Notes: generated from the letters alone by a model not told the origin. DNA of 64,000 nucleotides from UBA1309 sp047605645 (GCA_047605645.1 JASGFJ010000004.1:1-64000); one strand, 5' to 3'. Counted from the stretch's first letter, positions 34,541 to 42,850 are shown. A program made the numbers and translations.

Positions 34541-34762
34541 TTATTTATTATCATCAATTTCTTTTTCCGGGTGCATGGTATTCGGATGAGCACATGTGGA
34601 AGTGCCACAGCAAGAGATATTCATTGCGGCTTGAAAGAAGAAAATACCTGCAAAAATCAAAAATAGGTATTCTTTTTCATTGATTGCGTATGCTGTTGTG
34701 ATAATGCCCAATATCAGCCGGATAATGCGTGTTGTATTCCAGTTGATGACCCATTTTTTCAT
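34541..34762 (-). CDS. DUF2892 small membrane protein
   Basis: 73 residues from the start at 34762 (MKKWVINWNTTRIIRLILGI). A 13-codon-longer start would overlap the rhodanese gene. The DUF2892 (YgaP membrane-domain-like) pattern gives two spans, about residues 11-27 and 33-48. The tail SCCGTSTCAHP carries three Cys and a His that could bind metal or sulfur. In other bacteria this domain is fused to rhodanese; here the two are adjacent genes. Confidence 0.88.
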   Translation of the reverse strand: MKKWVINWNTTRIIRLILGIITTAYAINEKEYLFLIFAGIFFFQAAMNISCCGTSTCAHPNTMHPEKEIDDNK

Positions 34763-34775
34763 CTTTTGTTGCTTT

Positions 34776-35078
34776 TTATTTGAAGTTGAACCATCCTCCA
34801 CCGTTATATACTTCTTTAAATCCCTTGCTTTTTAGTTGGGAAACAGCACTTTTGCTCCTTGTTCCACTCTGGCATACCGTGATAATGGGTCTGTCCGCCG
34901 GGAGTTGTGAGGATAGTGTCGATAATTTGTCCAGTGGCATATTGACGGCTTCTTTCGCGTGACCTGATTGATACTCTTCCCGAGTGCGTACATCTACAAG
35001 TATAGCTCCGTTTTGAAGAAGCTCTTCGAAATTGACTTTGTCTTGTAGCTTGAATAAATTACTGAAAAATCCACTCAT
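34776..35078 (-). CDS. Rhodanese-domain sulfurtransferase
   Basis: 100 residues, a single rhodanese domain. ILVDVRTREEYQSGHAKEAVN is the N-terminal signature. The active-site loop is VCQSGTRSKSA, with the Cys that carries the persulfide. No signal peptide is obvious, so it is probably cytoplasmic. It lies between the DUF6132 and DUF2892 genes, one base from the former's stop. Confidence 0.93.
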   Translation of the reverse strand: MSGFFSNLFKLQDKVNFEELLQNGAILVDVRTREEYQSGHAKEAVNMPLDKLSTLSSQLPADRPIITVCQSGTRSKSAVSQLKSKGFKEVYNGGGWFNFK

Positions 35079-35079
35079 C

Positions 35080-35283
35080 TTATTCCTTTTTTGTATTTAT
35101 ACTCTTTAAAATATTACTTGCTAATCCGCCAAGCACTCCTCCATAAATAGAGCTGATTATCGGCGATGAGGTTATTGGGCAAGTTCCGGAAGTACATCCG
35201 ATATATTTCCAATAAAGATAACCGACTATCATTCCGGCTATCACTCCAGCTATAAGCGTCCAATGTTTTTTTAGCTGTTGCAT
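35080..35283 (-). CDS. DUF6132-like small membrane protein
   Basis: 67 residues from the ATG at 35283 (MQQLKKHWTLIAGVIAGMIV); a start 15 codons earlier would cover the promoter. Two spans flank the motif YIGCTSGTCPITSSP. The paired Cys and the GCTSGTCPI motif are the hallmark of this Bacteroidetes family, similar to the Cys motif of YeeE/YedE-type sulfur transport proteins. First gene of the redox operon. A role in sulfur handling is inferred from context only. Confidence 0.82.
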   Translation of the reverse strand: MQQLKKHWTLIAGVIAGMIVGYLYWKYIGCTSGTCPITSSPIISSIYGGVLGGLASNILKSINTKKE

Positions 35284-35304
35284 TGTGTTTTGATTAGTAT
35301 AATG

Positions 35305-35312
35305 CAAATATA
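35305..35312 (-). promoter_or_regulatory. -7 box of the redox operon
   Basis: CAAATATA on the plus strand reads TATATTTG on the minus strand, an exact TAnnTTTG, 22 bases before the first gene. Confidence 0.65.
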
Positions 35313-35334
35313 TGGAAATATTTTCCAATGGAAA
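35313..35334. promoter_or_regulatory. TGGAAA/TTTCCA operator cluster
   Basis: TGGAAA (35313-35318), TTTCCA (35322-35327) and TGGAAA (35329-35334) form two overlapping inverted repeats. They abut the -7 box on its upstream side and extend toward the -33 position. The MarR-type regulator at the end of the operon is the likely ligand. Confidence 0.65.
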
Positions 35335-36042
35335 TATATCTAAACAGATATTTTGTATAATTATTTTCTATTTCGAATAGAGAGAGTTGTTTTTCGATAA
35401 ATTACGGAATATATTTTTTGACCAAAGACTTCCTTTTTATTTTTTTCATCGATGGCTATGGTTATTCGGTTCTGCTTTTTGGGGTGGGGGGATTTGCAGC
35501 CTGTTTTTAGATCGTTCTTTTATGAAATGATGACGAAGAATGATGTGTGTAAATGGAATAAGCTGTGCGAAAGAAAATTTCGAGAGAGACTTTGTAAATA
35601 GAAACTGAAATTTGATTATGTTTTCGGTTTTCTAAATCAACTATTCAAGACCACAGGAAGACGTATCCTGTATTTAAAGTGATGGTTCAGAGCCTTTTTC
35701 TTAGGTCTGTATTTGTATTTCGTGTAGGATAATTTTTGGAGTAAAAAAGAATTTAGATGGAGTGGGATTTGTATTGTGTCGTCATTAATGAAGTATGAGT
35801 TTTTTTTGATAGTCAGTTGTTTATATATTTATCTTGTGGCTGTCGGGTAATAATAAATATCAAAGTCTAGTGTACATGATGTCTAATCGTTCTGAAAGTT
35901 TGTACATAATACATGAGAATGTATGCTTTTAGGATGAAATAACTCGAATTGAACAATGGATTTGCAATCTTATTCCGAGGTTTCTTCCTTATTATTTGGT
36001 ATTTAATTGAAAAATAGTAGGCCTTAAGTGCGTAACTGTCAT
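35335..36042. other. Long intergenic region upstream of rpsA
   Basis: About 700 bases between the divergent redox operon and rpsA. No frame with a plausible start and composition was seen on either strand, and no clear hairpins. The rpsA promoter starts at its right edge. Confidence 0.45.
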
Positions 36043-36060
36043 TATATTTGCTTATCTTTG
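36043..36060 (+). promoter_or_regulatory. Tandem -7 boxes of rpsA
   Basis: TATATTTG (36043-36050) and TATCTTTG (36053-36060) are two exact TAnnTTTG boxes 10 bases apart, 68-85 bases before rpsA. They could give two close transcription starts. Confidence 0.6.
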
Positions 36061-36127
36061 CGCCGCTTTATAAGCATTATAATGTCTAACTTATTAATTT
36101 ACTGATTAGTTTCAGAACTAAAAACAA

Positions 36128-37921
36128 ATGATTGAATCAGAAAAATTGAAAAACGTAGCTCCATTAGCCGATTTCGACTGGGATTCCTACGAAAATGGTG
36201 CCTCTACACCAGAAGTAAGTAGAGAAACATTGACCGAAAGCTACGACAACACATTGAATAAAATCAATGACAAGGAAGTGGTTATCGGTGCTGTAACTTC
36301 TATCAACAAACGTGAAGTCGTTGTTAATATCGGTTACAAATCAGATGGCGTAGTTTCGATGAATGAATTCCGTTACAACCCCGATTTGAAAGTGGGTGAC
36401 GAAGTGGAAGTTTACATCGAAAGCCAGGAAGACAAAAAAGGACAACTTGTCCTTTCCCACAAAAAAGCACGTGCTTCTCGTTCTTGGGAACGTGTGAACG
36501 AAGCTCTTGAAAAAGACGAAATTATCAAGGGGTATATCAAATGCCGTACCAAAGGCGGTATGATTGTTGACGTATTCGGAATCGAGGCATTCTTGCCGGG
36601 ATCTCAAATCGACGTGAAACCAATTCGCGATTACGATGTTTATGTTGACAAAACAATGGAATTCAAAGTGGTTAAAATCAATCACGAATTCAAAAATGTT
36701 GTTGTTTCTCATAAAGCGCTTATCGAAGCTGAATTGGAACAACAGAAAAAAGAAATCATTTCCAAACTTGAAAAAGGACAAGTTCTTGAAGGAACTGTTA
36801 AGAATATCACTTCTTACGGGGTATTCATCGACTTGGGTGGCGTAGATGGCTTGATCCACATTACAGATCTTTCTTGGGGACGTGTTCAACATCCTGAAGA
36901 AGTGGTTAAGTTGGATGAAAAAATCAATGTTGTTATCCTTGACTTTGATGATGAAAAGAAACGTATTGCTCTTGGATTGAAACAATTGACTCCACATCCT
37001 TGGGATGCCCTTGACGCGAACCTGAAAGTAGGTGACAAGGTGAAAGGCAAAGTGGTTGTGATGGCTGATTACGGTGCATTTATCGAAATCGCTCCTGGAG
37101 TAGAAGGTTTGATTCACGTTTCAGAAATGAGCTGGACTCAACACTTGCGCTCTGCTCAGGATTTCATGAAAGTAGGCGATGAAGTAGAAGCTGTGGTATT
37201 GACATTGGATCGTGACGAACGTAAAATGTCTCTTGGTATCAAACAATTGAAACCGGATCCATGGGAAAATATTGAAGAAAAATATCCTATCGGAAGCAAG
37301 CATACTGCTAAAGTGCGTAACTTCACAAACTTCGGAGTATTTGCTGAAATCGAAGAAGGTGTTGACGGATTGATTCATATCTCCGACCTTTCTTGGACTA
37401 AGAAAATCAAACATCCGAGTGAAGTAACTCAAATCGGTGCTGATATTGATGTACAGGTTCTTGAAATCGATAAAGAAAACCGCCGTTTGAGCCTTGGCCA
37501 CAAACAATTAGAAGAAAATCCTTGGGATGTATTTGAAACCATCTTTACTGTGGGTTCAGTACACGAAGGAACTATCATCGAATTGGTAGACAAGGGTGCA
37601 GTTGTTGCTCTTCCTTACGGTGTTGAGGGTTTTGCAACTCCAAAACATTTGGTGAAAGAAGACGGTTCTCAAGCTCAGGTGGAAGAAAAACTTCCATTCA
37701 AAGTAATTGAATTCAATAAAGATTCTAAGAGAATTATCGTTTCTCACAGCAGAACTTTCGAAGATGCAAAAGCTGAATCAGCTTCTGCTGAAAAGAAAGC
37801 TAAAAAAGTGAGAAAAGAAGATAGTGCTGCTTCTGTTCAATCAAGCAATGTAGAAAAAACTACTTTGGGAGATATTGAAGAATTAGCTGCTCTGAAAGAG
37901 AAACTTTCCGGAAACAAATAA
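36128..37921 (+). CDS. rpsA: 30S ribosomal protein S1
   Basis: 597 residues with six S1 (OB-fold) RNA-binding repeats, each ending in a pattern such as DEVEVYIESQEDKKGQLVLS, or KRIALGLKQLTPHPWD. The conserved GVFIDLGGVDGLIHITDLSW and GVFAEIEEGVDGLIHISDLSW repeats are clear. S1 binds mRNA and helps initiation. In Bacteroidetes, where Shine-Dalgarno sequences are rare, it is thought to carry more of that task. The C-terminal ~45 residues are Lys/Ser/Glu-rich. It is monocistronic, with a strong terminator. Confidence 0.97.
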   Translation: MIESEKLKNVAPLADFDWDSYENGASTPEVSRETLTESYDNTLNKINDKEVVIGAVTSINKREVVVNIGYKSDGVVSMNEFRYNPDLKVGDEVEVYIESQEDKKGQLVLSHKKARASRSWERVNEALEKDEIIKGYIKCRTKGGMIVDVFGIEAFLPGSQIDVKPIRDYDVYVDKTMEFKVVKINHEFKNVVVSHKALIEAELEQQKKEIISKLEKGQVLEGTVKNITSYGVFIDLGGVDGLIHITDLSWGRVQHPEEVVKLDEKINVVILDFDDEKKRIALGLKQLTPHPWDALDANLKVGDKVKGKVVVMADYGAFIEIAPGVEGLIHVSEMSWTQHLRSAQDFMKVGDEVEAVVLTLDRDERKMSLGIKQLKPDPWENIEEKYPIGSKHTAKVRNFTNFGVFAEIEEGVDGLIHISDLSWTKKIKHPSEVTQIGADIDVQVLEIDKENRRLSLGHKQLEENPWDVFETIFTVGSVHEGTIIELVDKGAVVALPYGVEGFATPKHLVKEDGSQAQVEEKLPFKVIEFNKDSKRIIVSHSRTFEDAKAESASAEKKAKKVRKEDSAASVQSSNVEKTTLGDIEELAALKEKLSGNK

Positions 37922-37938
37922 TTCTTACTAAGATAAGT

Positions 37939-37971
37939 AAAGAGGCGGATTCTTCGGAACCCGCCTCTTTT
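37939..37971 (+). terminator. UUCG-loop terminator of rpsA
   Basis: AAAGAGGCGG (37939-37948) pairs with CCGCCTCTTT (37961-37970). The stem continues through one mismatch to TTC-TTCG-GAA, a stable UUCG tetraloop. Confidence 0.88.
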
Positions 37972-38130
37972 GTTCTTTATGCTTTTTTAACTTGGTGTAA
38001 TGCAACCTTTTCTCTTAATTTACGTCTTTATAATATACCTGCTGATAATGATGTGTGATGGCTGATTGCATTGTTGTTAGTGAATAACATAATTATTTTG
38101 AAGTATAACATAAACATAAATTCGCGATAA

Positions 38131-38137
38131 AAGGAGG
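38131..38137 (+). promoter_or_regulatory. Unusual strong Shine-Dalgarno site
   Basis: AAGGAGG followed by GG lies 9 bases before the ATG at 38147. A near-perfect anti-16S match is uncommon in Bacteroidetes, and no other gene in this window has one this strong that I noticed. Confidence 0.6.
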
Positions 38138-38146
38138 GGTATAACT

Positions 38147-39424
38147 ATGAAAACATTAAAAATGTCTCTTTTTGCTTTGGCGTTCACCGTCCCGTTTCTC
38201 GTAAGCGCGCAGAATTGGGATGATGTATATGGAAGTTCTTCCTCTGGTACTAACCAAACTACACAGAAAAGAGCAACCCAAAGCAATGCTAAAGTAGCAA
38301 AGAATAAAGTAGCTGTTGTCACTGATGATGGAAATTTCCAAATAAAAACAGTTGGCAATGTAAACACAAACATTGATGTAGATGCCTATAACAGACGGTA
38401 TACATCGACTGATGTTGGCGAGCAGCCGAATGATACAGTTGATAATTATGCAGATAGTCAGTATGCTGATGATGCTGACGATTATCAATATACGGATAGA
38501 ATCGTAAAATATCATAATCCACAAAATAGTGTGACTGTTTCTAGTGATAATGATATCAATGTCTACGTTTTGGATGATAATTATAACGATTATTATGCAA
38601 GTCGTGATTGGAATTTCAATGTGAATTTTGGATGGGGTAATGCATTTTATCCATGGTATTCAACTCGTTATGGGTGGTATAGTTCGTGGTATGATCCTTG
38701 GTCTTACTCTGGTTGGTACGGATGGGGATGGCCCTATTACGGTGGTGGCTGGTATGTAGGATATAGCCCTTGGTATTCTGGTTGGGGCTGGGGAGGAGGT
38801 TTAGCCTGGACTTCTCCGGGATGGAATCATCGCTATGTCTATGGTGGACGTTATGCTACAGGCGGACGTCGGGATAATGGATATGTATTTGGTGGAACTT
38901 CAGCCGGACGTTTCTCCGCTGCAAATACACGAGGCAACCAACAGGCCTATACCCGCTCTTTCGGAGGTCGGGATGCGCAAAGGGTGAATTCTACTCGTGT
39001 GGGAAATTCTGATTATGTATATGGTCGTTCTTCGCGTGATAACTCTATAAATTCGGCTCAACCTAATACCCGCACCAGAGATGCTTCTACTGTTTATTCA
39101 AATGGAAATAACAGTTATAGAAGTTATGGACGTTCTTCTGCATCCGGAAATAATTCAGATTCTTCAACACCCACAAGGTCTGATCGTTCGACATATTCTA
39201 CGCCTTCAACACGTAGTAATAACTCGTATTCAACACCTTCGACCAGGAGCAGTGGAAATTCGTATTCTACACCTTCGACCAGAAGCAGTGGCAACACTTA
39301 CTCAGCACCTTCAACTAGAAGTAGTAGCTCTTATTCTGCTCCTTCCAGTGGTGGTGGTAGATCGTTTGGCGGCGGTTCATCCGGCGGTGGCGGTGGCAGA
39401 TCTTCTGGCGGCGGTCGTAGATAA
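38147..39424 (+). CDS. Secreted Gly/Tyr/Ser-rich protein with C-terminal tandem repeats
   Basis: 425 residues. The signal peptide is MKTLKMSLFALAFTVPFLVSAQ. An Asn/Asp-rich region follows, with NFNVNFGWGNAF near residue 150. The aromatic region at about 165-225 is built of Trp, Tyr and Gly (WYSSWYDPWSYSGWYGWGWP). The Ser/Thr/Arg tail contains 11-12-residue repeats of YSTPSTRSSGN and ends in a Gly/Ser/Arg run. It has no enzyme motif. Similar proteins occur upstream of the OmpP1/FadL-like porin in Bacteroidales, as here, so a surface role is likely. A terminator separates the two. Confidence 0.8.
   Translation: MKTLKMSLFALAFTVPFLVSAQNWDDVYGSSSSGTNQTTQKRATQSNAKVAKNKVAVVTDDGNFQIKTVGNVNTNIDVDAYNRRYTSTDVGEQPNDTVDNYADSQYADDADDYQYTDRIVKYHNPQNSVTVSSDNDINVYVLDDNYNDYYASRDWNFNVNFGWGNAFYPWYSTRYGWYSSWYDPWSYSGWYGWGWPYYGGGWYVGYSPWYSGWGWGGGLAWTSPGWNHRYVYGGRYATGGRRDNGYVFGGTSAGRFSAANTRGNQQAYTRSFGGRDAQRVNSTRVGNSDYVYGRSSRDNSINSAQPNTRTRDASTVYSNGNNSYRSYGRSSASGNNSDSSTPTRSDRSTYSTPSTRSNNSYSTPSTRSSGNSYSTPSTRSSGNTYSAPSTRSSSSYSAPSSGGGRSFGGGSSGGGGGRSSGGGRR
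39194..39346 (+). repeat. In-gene tandem repeats of 33-36 bp
   Basis: Four to five copies encode YSTPSTRSNNS, YSTPSTRSSGNS, YSTPSTRSSGNT, YSAPSTRSSSS and YSAPSS. Codons differ between copies, so the array is not freshly expanded. Confidence 0.8.
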
Positions 39425-39465
39425 TCACAACATGTTGTAATAAAGTTTATAGCAATAAAATAAGC

Positions 39466-39511
39466 AAGAGCATCCATTTAGTTTTATAATCTTTAGGATG
39501 CTCTTTCTTTG
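39466..39511 (+). terminator. Terminator after the Gly/Tyr/Ser-rich gene
   Basis: AAGAGCATCC (39466-39475) pairs with GGATGCTCTT (39496-39505) around a 20-base AT-rich loop, followed by TTCTTT. Confidence 0.75.
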
Positions 39512-39559
39512 CTCTTTTTGTATTAGATAATATATATTCCCACTAAATAATTTACTAAG

Positions 39560-41164
39560 ATGAAACGAATTTTTTATCTCTCTATTCTCGCAGTGATGTC
39601 TGCCTCTATGGCATCTGCGCAGAATCAGTTGGATGTTTTTAAATTGTCCCAGAACAAATTGAGCGGAACTGCCCGTTCTGTATCTATGGGAGGCGCATTC
39701 GGCGCTCTGGGGGGCGATCTGTCGGGAGTTGCGATTAATCCTGCAGGAATTGCTGTTTATCAGGGTTCGGAATTCGTTGCGACAATGAATTTTAAAAATG
39801 TAAATACTGAAACTAATAGTGTTAACGGATACAAGAGTACTGACAATAAGTTTAATTTCAATTTTGATAATATAGGATACATCGCATCAGTCTCTCTTGA
39901 TAACTACGATATTCCCAAAATAAATTTTGGGTTTTCTTACAATCGCTTGATGTCTTATGATCGAAAATATAAGGTAGATCCGGGCATGCAAGGTTCTTCT
40001 CTGACTGACTATATCGCTTATAAAAGCTATGGCGTTTCTAAAAATGACTTAAGTAGTTCTATCAATTCAAACAATGAATTTAATCCTCCGGTAGGTACTC
40101 CCTGGTTGTCAGCTTTGGCTTACCAATCATTTTTAATTAATCCCGGAGTCATTGATGCAAACGGAAAACAAACTTATGTGTCAGTTTTGTCTGGAAACGA
40201 ATCTGTCAGTCCATTCCTGAATGTTGAGGAAAAAGGAGGAATTGATAAATATGATTTTACGGCAGGTGCCACCATTTCAAATAAATTGAATATTGGTGTA
40301 AGTTTATCTGTGACAAATATTGATTATACAACTTATACAGACTATTCTGAAGGTTTTGAGCAAGGGACAAATAATGGGTTTGCTCTTCAAAATTACCTAA
40401 ATTCAGAAGGGAGTGGTTTTCAGTTTAATCTGGGACTTATTTATAAACCTGTTAATGCAATTAGGATAGGTTTGGCTTATCAGTCTCCTACTTGGTATAG
40501 TATGACTGACCATTACAGTGCATCTATTATAGACAATATTCCAGCTTATGCTTCATCCACAAATTATACTCCGGGTTCTACTGAAACAGGTCTTGCTTAT
40601 GCTGATTATAATATGAGAACTCCTGATCGCTGGACTTTTAGTCTTGCCGGAGTGATTGGACAGACAGCAATCATTAGCGCGGATTATGTGCTGACAAATT
40701 ACAAAAACATGCATATGTCAGCGGTTAATGGCTCTGCTTCTGACCTTGCATGGTTTGATACACAAGAACGATACATTAAAGAAGACTTCAAAGCAGCAAG
40801 TACCTTGAGGTTGGGTGCGGAATTACGGTTTACTCCTCAGTTTTCGGCTCGTGTAGGATATATGTGGCAGCAGTCTCCATTGCAAAGTGATATAAAAAGT
40901 GGTAATGTCGAAGTGATTCCAAGTGGAACATTAGTGAATTATACACTTGATGGAGATGCTAATTATTTTACTTATGGGCTTGGGTATCGTTTCTCAAAGA
41001 GTTTCTATACCGATGTGGCCTTTGTTATGAAGTCGCAAAAAGCAGATGTATATCCATATTCTAATATTTATGCGAATGACGGTTCAGTTGCTATAGCTTC
41101 ATTCCCTTCCGAGTTAAAAACAAACACATTCTCCGGATTATTAACCTTGGGATTCAGATTTTAA
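39560..41164 (+). CDS. OmpP1/FadL-family outer membrane porin
   Basis: 534 residues. A signal peptide (MKRIFYLSILAVMSASMASAQ) is followed by the FadL-like start NKLSGTARSVSMGGAFGALGGDLSGVAINPAGIAVY, with the hatch segment that plugs the barrel. Alternating beta-strand patterns run to the C-terminal Phe (TLGFRF), the normal barrel end. In FadL it carries long-chain fatty acids or other hydrophobic compounds across the outer membrane. Bacteroidales versions are often labelled hemin receptor without evidence. The substrate is unknown. Confidence 0.88.
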   Translation: MKRIFYLSILAVMSASMASAQNQLDVFKLSQNKLSGTARSVSMGGAFGALGGDLSGVAINPAGIAVYQGSEFVATMNFKNVNTETNSVNGYKSTDNKFNFNFDNIGYIASVSLDNYDIPKINFGFSYNRLMSYDRKYKVDPGMQGSSLTDYIAYKSYGVSKNDLSSSINSNNEFNPPVGTPWLSALAYQSFLINPGVIDANGKQTYVSVLSGNESVSPFLNVEEKGGIDKYDFTAGATISNKLNIGVSLSVTNIDYTTYTDYSEGFEQGTNNGFALQNYLNSEGSGFQFNLGLIYKPVNAIRIGLAYQSPTWYSMTDHYSASIIDNIPAYASSTNYTPGSTETGLAYADYNMRTPDRWTFSLAGVIGQTAIISADYVLTNYKNMHMSAVNGSASDLAWFDTQERYIKEDFKAASTLRLGAELRFTPQFSARVGYMWQQSPLQSDIKSGNVEVIPSGTLVNYTLDGDANYFTYGLGYRFSKSFYTDVAFVMKSQKADVYPYSNIYANDGSVAIASFPSELKTNTFSGLLTLGFRF

Positions 41165-41184
41165 GAATTACATATTCAGATAGA

Positions 41185-41221
41185 AAAAAAGCTGTTCGGT
41201 TCGATTCCGAATGGCTTTTTT
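41185..41221 (+). terminator. Terminator after the FadL-like porin
   Basis: AAAAAAGCTGTTCGG (41185-41199) pairs with CCGAATGGCTTTTTT (41207-41221) with two G-U pairs and a 7-base loop. Confidence 0.88.
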
Positions 41222-41503
41222 GTTGGTATATACAGGTAGGTCTTGTGCAAAATTTCAATTGTTCTGTTGGAATGTTGATTGTAAGTTATATGCTATTTGT
41301 TTCTAGCTATTTGCTACTTGTTTTAAAATAGATTGGACTTAAATTTTATGCTCAATTTTTATTTTTTTATTCTGTAAATTTCTGAAAATAAGGTGGTAAT
41401 ATTGGTTGGGTGCGCCAATAACAAATGACTGTTTTTTTATAAGGCACTCATCTTGACTAGTCCTAAATAACCGTTACAGGTTTATATGACAAAAATAGAT
41501 AAT

Positions 41504-42379
41504 TTATCCAACCTTATCAAGGCGAGCCTTGATAAGGTTGGTCTTTTTATAGGTTCTTATTTTCACGTCCCTTTGTAGGTGCATTTGGTCAGGTGTTTTC
41601 ATGTGGCATGACCAATGGGGTCTTTGTGTGTTATACGTGTTTATCGTATCCTTTACTAAATGCTTCATAGTTTCAATATCTGCATTGTATTCTTTCAGTA
41701 AAAACTCCTGTTTTAAAATTCCATTTACTCTTTCTGCTATTGCATTGGCATACGGGTCATAACTTTCCGTCATACTTGGAATAATCTTCTTAGCTTTCAA
41801 TATCTCTTGATAAGCGTTACTACAATACTGCAGTCCCCTGTCTGAATGATGAATCAATCGATTCTTATACTTCCGGTGTTTTACTGCCATTTTCAGTGCC
41901 CTGAGGGAACCCTCAGTTTCCAAACTGGATGAAAGGTCGTAACCCATTATTTTCTTTGAATAAGCATCCGTAACTAAGGCCAGATAACAGTTGCGACTTC
42001 TCCCGCCAATGTAAGTTATATCCGAAACCCATACCTGTTCCGGTTGATTCAGTTCCATATCGGCAACCAGATTTTTGTGCTTGCGGAATCGGTGATGGGA
42101 GTTTGTGGTTATACGATAATTCCGTTTGGGCATTATCAGCATATGATTTGCTTTTAATATCGCCAGAAACTTATCCCTACCAACATGTAATTCTCCCAAA
42201 GGCTCATTCAAAAGATAATACAATTTCCTGAAACCAATACGAGGCATATTCATTCGTATGGGTTGCACCAAAGCTAAAACCTGTTCCGCTTTATTTTGTT
42301 TTTGCTTTCTGGACTTACAGGAACGATAATAAACCTGTCTACTTACCCCGAGCAATCCACAGGTGGAGTTCTTACTCAC
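41504..42379 (-). CDS. IS3-family transposase OrfB (DDE integrase part)
   Basis: 291 residues from the GTG at 42379, overlapping the OrfA stop in GTGA. The catalytic DDE triad of the rve domain is complete: VSDITYIGG, HHSDRGLQYCS and NAIAERVNG. The N-terminal HTH_21-like region (VSRQVYYRS ... RIGFRKLYYLL) is present. As in other IS3 elements, the active enzyme is probably the OrfAB fusion made by -1 frameshifting. The last codons lie in a perfect inverted repeat. Confidence 0.95.
   Translation of the reverse strand: MSKNSTCGLLGVSRQVYYRSCKSRKQKQNKAEQVLALVQPIRMNMPRIGFRKLYYLLNEPLGELHVGRDKFLAILKANHMLIMPKRNYRITTNSHHRFRKHKNLVADMELNQPEQVWVSDITYIGGRSRNCYLALVTDAYSKKIMGYDLSSSLETEGSLRALKMAVKHRKYKNRLIHHSDRGLQYCSNAYQEILKAKKIIPSMTESYDPYANAIAERVNGILKQEFLLKEYNADIETMKHLVKDTINTYNTQRPHWSCHMKTPDQMHLQRDVKIRTYKKTNLIKARLDKVG
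41508..41541. repeat. Perfect 16-bp inverted repeat at the end of OrfB
   Basis: CCAACCTTATCAAGGC (41508-41523) and its exact complement (41526-41541) are separated by GA. It encodes the last residues of OrfB (LIKARLDKVG). A hairpin this strong at the 3' end could end or protect the transposase transcript, or block read-through. Confidence 0.85.
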
Positions 42380-42801
42380 TTGGTGTTGTCGGCTGAATTG
42401 GTCGATTGATCGGGTAAGGAGTTTTTTCGTATAGGGATATTATACTCTTTTTCCGCCATATCAACCATCATGTCAAAGAAAGCTGCTTTCATATCGGATT
42501 GCTCTGCTTGCTTCTCCAAAAAGGCTTTCTGCTTTTCTAAGACTTTGATACGTTGCTCCAACTCAAGGATCTTTTGATCTTTACTTTTTGGCATATTACT
42601 GGGCGTTTGATTTTCCCAGTCAAAGATACCATATTTTCTCAACCAATTCCTTACTGTTGAATCCCCTTGAATCCCATATTTCTTTTGGGCACTTGTAACG
42701 GATAGGGTGCCTTGCTCTATCTCTCTTACTAATGATAATTTAAAGGATAAAGTGTAATCCTTTTGACTACGTCTTGCGTACTGATTCTTAATTTCTTCCA
42801 T
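42376..42801 (-). CDS. IS3-family transposase OrfA (helix-turn-helix part)
   Basis: 141 residues from the ATG at 42801 (MEEIKNQYARRSQKDYTLSF). An ATG 14 codons earlier spans the IS boundary, its first base lying in the target DNA, so it is an accident of insertion. The helix-turn-helix is TLSVTSAQKKYGIQGDSTVRNWLRKYG. A leucine-zipper-like coiled coil (LELEQRIKVLEKQKAFLEKQ) follows for multimerisation. Confidence 0.92.
   Translation of the reverse strand: MEEIKNQYARRSQKDYTLSFKLSLVREIEQGTLSVTSAQKKYGIQGDSTVRNWLRKYGIFDWENQTPSNMPKSKDQKILELEQRIKVLEKQKAFLEKQAEQSDMKAAFFDMMVDMAEKEYNIPIRKNSLPDQSTNSADNTK
42421..42427 (-). promoter_or_regulatory. Programmed -1 frameshift heptamer A_AAA_AAC
   Basis: On the minus strand the OrfA codons read cgA AAA AAC, the classic slippery heptamer in register. 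After a -1 slip the frame continues as KKLLTRSIDQFSRQHQVSKN directly into OrfB, giving an OrfAB fusion. Confidence 0.88.
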
Positions 42802-42850
42802 AACATTACTCTTTTTTTGTAACGCTATTTCAGGACGAGACATCTTATAA

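Larger units (their letters stand above)
41454..42842 (-). mobile_element. Intact IS3-family insertion sequence, 1389 bp
   Basis: The ends are imperfect 25-bp inverted repeats with 19 matches: TGACTAGTCCTAAATAACCG at 41454 and, on the minus strand from 42842, TGTCTCGTCCTGAAATAGCG. Both start with TG as in IS3. TCT at 41451-41453 and TCT at 42843-42845 form the 3-bp target duplication. Inside are two overlapping transposase frames with a -1 slippery heptamer. Nothing is broken, so the copy may be active. It landed between the porin terminator and the oxyR terminator, where it disrupts no gene. Confidence 0.93.

Noticed and set aside
35335..36042. tRNA or small gene in the long gap before rpsA
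   Set aside because: No TΨC-like GTTCRA segment with matching arms and no plausible start and frame on either strand.
36341..37117. Long open frame antisense to rpsA
   Set aside because: It mirrors the conserved S1 repeats on the other strand, with Phe/His/Ile-rich composition typical of antisense frames. No start context.
42802..42843. N-terminal extension of the IS OrfA to the ATG at 42843
   Set aside because: The first base of that ATG is outside the element, in the TCT duplication. The inverted repeat would then be coding. The ATG at 42801 fits the family.
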